A stretch of DNA of 7,939 nt from Chthoniobacteraceae bacterium (GTDB lineage Bacteria; Verrucomicrobiota; Verrucomicrobiia; Chthoniobacterales; Chthoniobacteraceae), in the NCBI GenBank assembly GCA_947478975.1, contig CANJYI010000121.1, positions 1 through 7,939 of the forward strand, in the 5' to 3' direction. A program made the position numbers and the translations under genes. This document shows positions 5,234 through 7,939 of this stretch, piece after piece; positions within the stretch are counted from its first letter, which is position 1; each line of letters opens with the position of its first letter. The notes beneath the pieces are model-generated. The model worked only from the letters and a program-made list of their open reading frames with translations. It had not been told where the DNA came from and did not search any database.

Positions 5234-6538
5234 TCAGACGAGGATTTCCTTGAGCGGACCGGTACTGTCGCCGTGGCGTTCGGCCTTTACGCCGACTCCA
5301 TGGAGCAGCGACAGCCATGCGTTGCAGAGGGGGGTGTTTTTGGGCGCGACGATGCTGTGCCCGAGCTTGAGTCCCGCCGCGCCGCCGGCAAGGAGGGTCG
5401 GGCAGTTGCTCAGTTCGTGGCCCGTGCGCAGGTTGCTGCCGTAGGCGAGGGCGACGTTGTCAAAGAGGCGGCTGCCGTCGGCTTCCTGAGTCGCCTTGAG
5501 TTTGTCGAGGAACCCGGCCAGCAGTTTGCTTTGGGCCTCGTCCCGTTTTTGGGAGGCGTCGAGCTTTTCCGCCCGGGTCGTGTGGTAGTGGCTCATGTCG
5601 TGGGGAAACACTTTCACATCCAGACTCTTGAGCAGCGATTCCACGGGCATCCGGTAGGAGAGCACCCGCGTGCTGTCGGTCTGCATGGCCGCCAGCATGA
5701 TGTCGTACATGACCTTGATTTCTTCAAAACCCGCCAGACCCGCTTTGGGCTCCCCCAGGGGGGCCTTGGGTTGGGGGACGCCGATCCACTGCTCCTCCTT
5801 GCTCAGGCGGGTTTCAATGTCGCGGATCCCCTGAAAGTACTCTGCCAGCTTTTGGTTGTCGGTCTTGCCGAGGCGGCGCTGGAGGTCCGCTGCGTCTTCA
5901 AGCACCGCGTCGAGGACGCTCCGTTTTTGCAGCAGGCCGGCCTTTTGCTTTTCCACGGGAGTGTGGTCCGGGGCAAACAGCCGCTGGAATGCGGCCGTGG
6001 GGCCGTCGAGGCCGGCAACGGGCTTGCCGCTGGGGTCCCAGGCGAGTGAGAGGCCGGGGCCGTGCCCGTCGAGGCCTTCGCTGAGCTTGGCGCCGTTGAA
6101 CTGCAGGGAGGCGAAGCGGGTCTCCTTGCCCAGTTGCTCTGCCGCCACCTGATCGGCGGAAATGCTGTTGTGAAAACTCTGGCCGGGCTGGGCGAAGCGG
6201 TTGGCTCCGGTCAGCCACATGGTGCTGCCCCAGTGGCCCCCGTCGGAAAACTTGTTCCAAAGGCCCTGCACGACAGAAAAATCCTTCTGGTGGCGTTCCA
6301 GCGGTTTGAGCCCCTGGGGCAGGAGATAGTTGGCGCCGGGCTTCTGGATGTCCGGGTACCAACTCTCCTCGGTGATCCCCCAGCCCAGCGCGAGAAAGAT
6401 GAGCCGCTTTGGGGGGCGGGCTGCGGGGGCGGCCGACGCAAAACGCCGGAAACCGAGGGACTCCAAAAAGGGCAGGGCGATGAGCGCGCTGCTGGAACGC
6501 AGGAAGTGGCGGCGGTTGAGGGAGGCAGTCTTTTGCAT
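5234..6538 (-). CDS. DUF1552 family Tat-exported protein (434 aa)
   Basis: This is a full-length DUF1552 protein. The N-terminus carries a twin-arginine signal (NRRHFLR, residues 8-14) with the typical LPFLESL hydrophobic end (22-28), so Tat export of a folded protein is predicted. Family motifs follow: PPKRLIFLALGWG (42-54), QKDFSVVQGLWN (84-95), HWGSTMWLTGAN (102-113), FHNSISADQVAAEQLG (122-137), and near the C-terminus LFDNVALAYGSNL, LLAGGAAG and GDSTGPL. The start is the ATG at 6536-6538; no Shine-Dalgarno sequence is visible. The DUF1592-type gene ends 42 nt upstream on the same strand, so the two probably form one transcript, the common arrangement for these families in Verrucomicrobia and Planctomycetes. 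The family's activity is not established; sequence and context suggest a periplasmic or surface partner of the cytochrome-like protein. A decayed cytochrome c domain follows its stop. Confidence 0.93.
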   Translation of the reverse strand: MQKTASLNRRHFLRSSSALIALPFLESLGFRRFASAAPAARPPKRLIFLALGWGITEESWYPDIQKPGANYLLPQGLKPLERHQKDFSVVQGLWNKFSDGGHWGSTMWLTGANRFAQPGQSFHNSISADQVAAEQLGKETRFASLQFNGAKLSEGLDGHGPGLSLAWDPSGKPVAGLDGPTAAFQRLFAPDHTPVEKQKAGLLQKRSVLDAVLEDAADLQRRLGKTDNQKLAEYFQGIRDIETRLSKEEQWIGVPQPKAPLGEPKAGLAGFEEIKVMYDIMLAAMQTDSTRVLSYRMPVESLLKSLDVKVFPHDMSHYHTTRAEKLDASQKRDEAQSKLLAGFLDKLKATQEADGSRLFDNVALAYGSNLRTGHELSNCPTLLAGGAAGLKLGHSIVAPKNTPLCNAWLSLLHGVGVKAERHGDSTGPLKEILV

Positions 6539-6580
6539 GATTGTGGAAATGGGGAAGGTATCCGGACGTTTCGAGGAGGG

Positions 6581-7939
6581 CTACTTTGAGTAGAACTCGC
6601 GGCTTGCCACCAGAAGCTGGAGCACATCGCGGATGGCGAACTTTGAGGGGGCCGCCTTTTGCAGGATGTCCTCAAGGAGGAGTTGGTCACTGAAGCCGAA
6701 AGGGCGACCGAGGGCGTATTCAATGAGGGCCTTGCTAAAGCCGCGGGCGAAGGCGGCCGGTTGTGAGGCAATGTGGTCGCGCATGGCGAAGTAGTCGCCA
6801 AAACCGGGGCCCTTGTGGAAGGCAGCGGAGGCGTCGATGTCCCAAACCTTTTTGGTTTTCGGGAGGGGTTTGCCCTTTTCATCGAGGAGCTGGTAGCTGT
6901 CCTGGGTACGCCATTGGCCGACGGCATCGAAGTTTTCCAGGCCGAACCCGATGGGATCAATCTTGCGGTGGCAGCTGGCGCACTGGGCGTCCTCCTGATG
7001 CGCGGAAAGTCGTTCCCGGGTGGTGAGGACCTTGCCGGCAAGACGCGCGATTTGAGGGATGTTGGCCGGGGCGGGAGGCGGCGGGTCGTCGAGGAGTTTG
7101 CGCAGCACCCAGGCGCCGCGGTTGACTGGGCTGGTGACCTCACCGTTGCCGCCCATGAGGTTGATGGCGGCCATGCCGAGGAAGCCGCCTCTGGGGGAGT
7201 CCTTGGGGAGGGACACCTTCCGAAAGTCGTCTCCCGAAACGCCCTCAAGACCGTAGAACTTGGCGAGGAGTCCGTTTACGACGACATAGTCGGACTTGAG
7301 GAGGTCGCCGAGGCTGGAGTTTCGCCGGAAGAGGTGGGTGAACGTTTGGTAGACTTCGTTCTTGGCGGCGAGCCGGGTGGCGTCGTCGAAATTGGGAAAG
7401 AGGGTGCGGTTGACCTCGAAGAAATCAAGCCGGTCCAGAACCAGCCACTGGTAGAGGAACGAGTGGATGAAGGACTCGGCGCGCGGATCGTCCAAGAGCC
7501 GCATCGTCTGGGCGGAGAGCACCTCGGGTTGGGAGAGCGTACCTGCACTGGCAAGCTGGAGTAGGCTGGGATCTGGCGGGGCGCTCCAAAGGAAGTAAGA
7601 AAGGCGGGTCGCAAGCTCGAGGGGGGAAAGGGGGCGGCGTTTCTCGTCGGGATTGGGCTCGGCAAGGTACAGAAATTTTGGGGAGGAGAGGATGATGGCG
7701 AGCGTGTCGCGGAGTGCCGGTCCGTGCTTTTCACCCGATTTCCGGCGCGTGTCGTAGATGGCGGCCAGCCTGTCAAGATAGGACGCGGGAGGCGGCAGCC
7801 CGCGGAAGGCGGTGCGGGCAAACCCCTCGAGGGCGGCGCGCAGTTCGGCCGGTTGGGGAGGAGGGGACTTGTCGTCAAAGGGGATCCCGAGCGCGGCGAT
7901 CGCAGGCGGAACGGGTGCGACGGGGGTCGGCCTGCGCTC
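6581..7939 (-). CDS. DUF1595-DUF1592-DUF1588-DUF1585 cytochrome-like protein, 5' part beyond the window edge
   Basis: The 452 visible residues are the C-terminal part of a large exported protein of the planctomycete-type cytochrome group; the frame is open to base 7939 and the start lies outside. In order, a DUF1595-like segment (FARTAFRGLPPPASYLDRL) is followed by DUF1592 (LSPLELATRLSYFLWSAPPD, then DDPRAESFIHSFLYQWLV). DUF1588 comes next (RGGFLGMAAINL, SPVNRGAWVLRKLLDDPPPP, then the haem-binding CASCH at about visible residues 320-324, followed by KIDPIGFGLENFDAVGQWR). DUF1585 ends it (ALIEYALGRPFGF, final VASREFYSK). Full members usually also have an N-terminal cytochrome domain and DUF1587, which would lie to the right of the window. 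The single CxxCH indicates covalent haem c and therefore periplasmic maturation. The function is unknown; these proteins are suspected of roles in polymer breakdown or electron transfer. The DUF1552 gene follows after 42 nt and is the usual partner. Confidence 0.93.
   Translation of the reverse strand, partial: ERRPTPVAPVPPAIAALGIPFDDKSPPPQPAELRAALEGFARTAFRGLPPPASYLDRLAAIYDTRRKSGEKHGPALRDTLAIILSSPKFLYLAEPNPDEKRRPLSPLELATRLSYFLWSAPPDPSLLQLASAGTLSQPEVLSAQTMRLLDDPRAESFIHSFLYQWLVLDRLDFFEVNRTLFPNFDDATRLAAKNEVYQTFTHLFRRNSSLGDLLKSDYVVVNGLLAKFYGLEGVSGDDFRKVSLPKDSPRGGFLGMAAINLMGGNGEVTSPVNRGAWVLRKLLDDPPPPAPANIPQIARLAGKVLTTRERLSAHQEDAQCASCHRKIDPIGFGLENFDAVGQWRTQDSYQLLDEKGKPLPKTKKVWDIDASAAFHKGPGFGDYFAMRDHIASQPAAFARGFSKALIEYALGRPFGFSDQLLLEDILQKAAPSKFAIRDVLQLLVASREFYSK

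Noticed and set aside
5273..6049. A 258-codon plus-strand open frame
   Set aside because: It is antisense to the DUF1552 gene, which has family motifs throughout.
6773..7564. A 263-codon plus-strand open frame
   Set aside because: It is antisense to the DUF1592/DUF1588/DUF1585 gene; its composition reflects the complement of that gene.

Overview
The window comes from a GC-rich bacterium, most likely of the Verrucomicrobia/Planctomycetes (PVC) group. The strongest pointer is the right third. It carries a DUF1595-DUF1592-DUF1588-DUF1585 cytochrome-like protein followed by a Tat-exported DUF1552 protein, a pairing typical of those phyla. A DUF1800 protein and a tiny lysine-rich MGDKSPK protein fit the same assignment. 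Most genes have no clear Shine-Dalgarno sequence. This is inferred from protein families read by eye; no database search was possible.

Layout from left to right. (1) Bases 1-1355, minus strand: a small four-helix membrane protein with a C-terminal (SPP)5 tail overlaps by 4 nt the start of a DUF1800 Tat lipoprotein that runs off the left edge. (2) Bases 1407-1594, minus strand: a 41-residue MGDKSPK-type protein with its own strong intrinsic terminator. (3) Bases 1595-1897: a divergent intergenic region with a good sigma70-like promoter facing right, placed so that the mRNA could be leaderless. (4) Bases 1898-2738, plus strand: two tandem genes separated by 1 nt, encoding small membrane-anchored coiled-coil proteins that appear to be diverged paralogues. 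(5) Bases 2871-4711, minus strand: a two-gene unit with a ketose-3-epimerase/xylose-isomerase-like TIM barrel protein followed by an NAD(P)-dependent SDR dehydrogenase, probably for sugar or polyol conversion. (6) Bases 4877-5233: a broken cytochrome c domain with no start codon and its CxxCH in a different frame from the rest, plus an 18-nt direct repeat. (7) Bases 5234-7939, minus strand: the DUF1552 protein and, upstream of it, the C-terminal two thirds or less of the DUF1592-type protein, which enters from the right edge.

Functionally, the right-hand pair makes two exported proteins of unknown biochemical role, one of them carrying a haem c motif. The SDR/epimerase pair is cytoplasmic. 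The coiled-coil pair and the SPP-tailed protein are envelope proteins without recognised function. I see no CRISPR array, tRNA, rRNA, insertion sequence or known defence system. The items most worth a second look are the frameshifted cytochrome remnant, the (GGGGGGCTT)5 tract with strong G-quadruplex potential, the duplicated coiled-coil pair, and the possible leaderless promoter.
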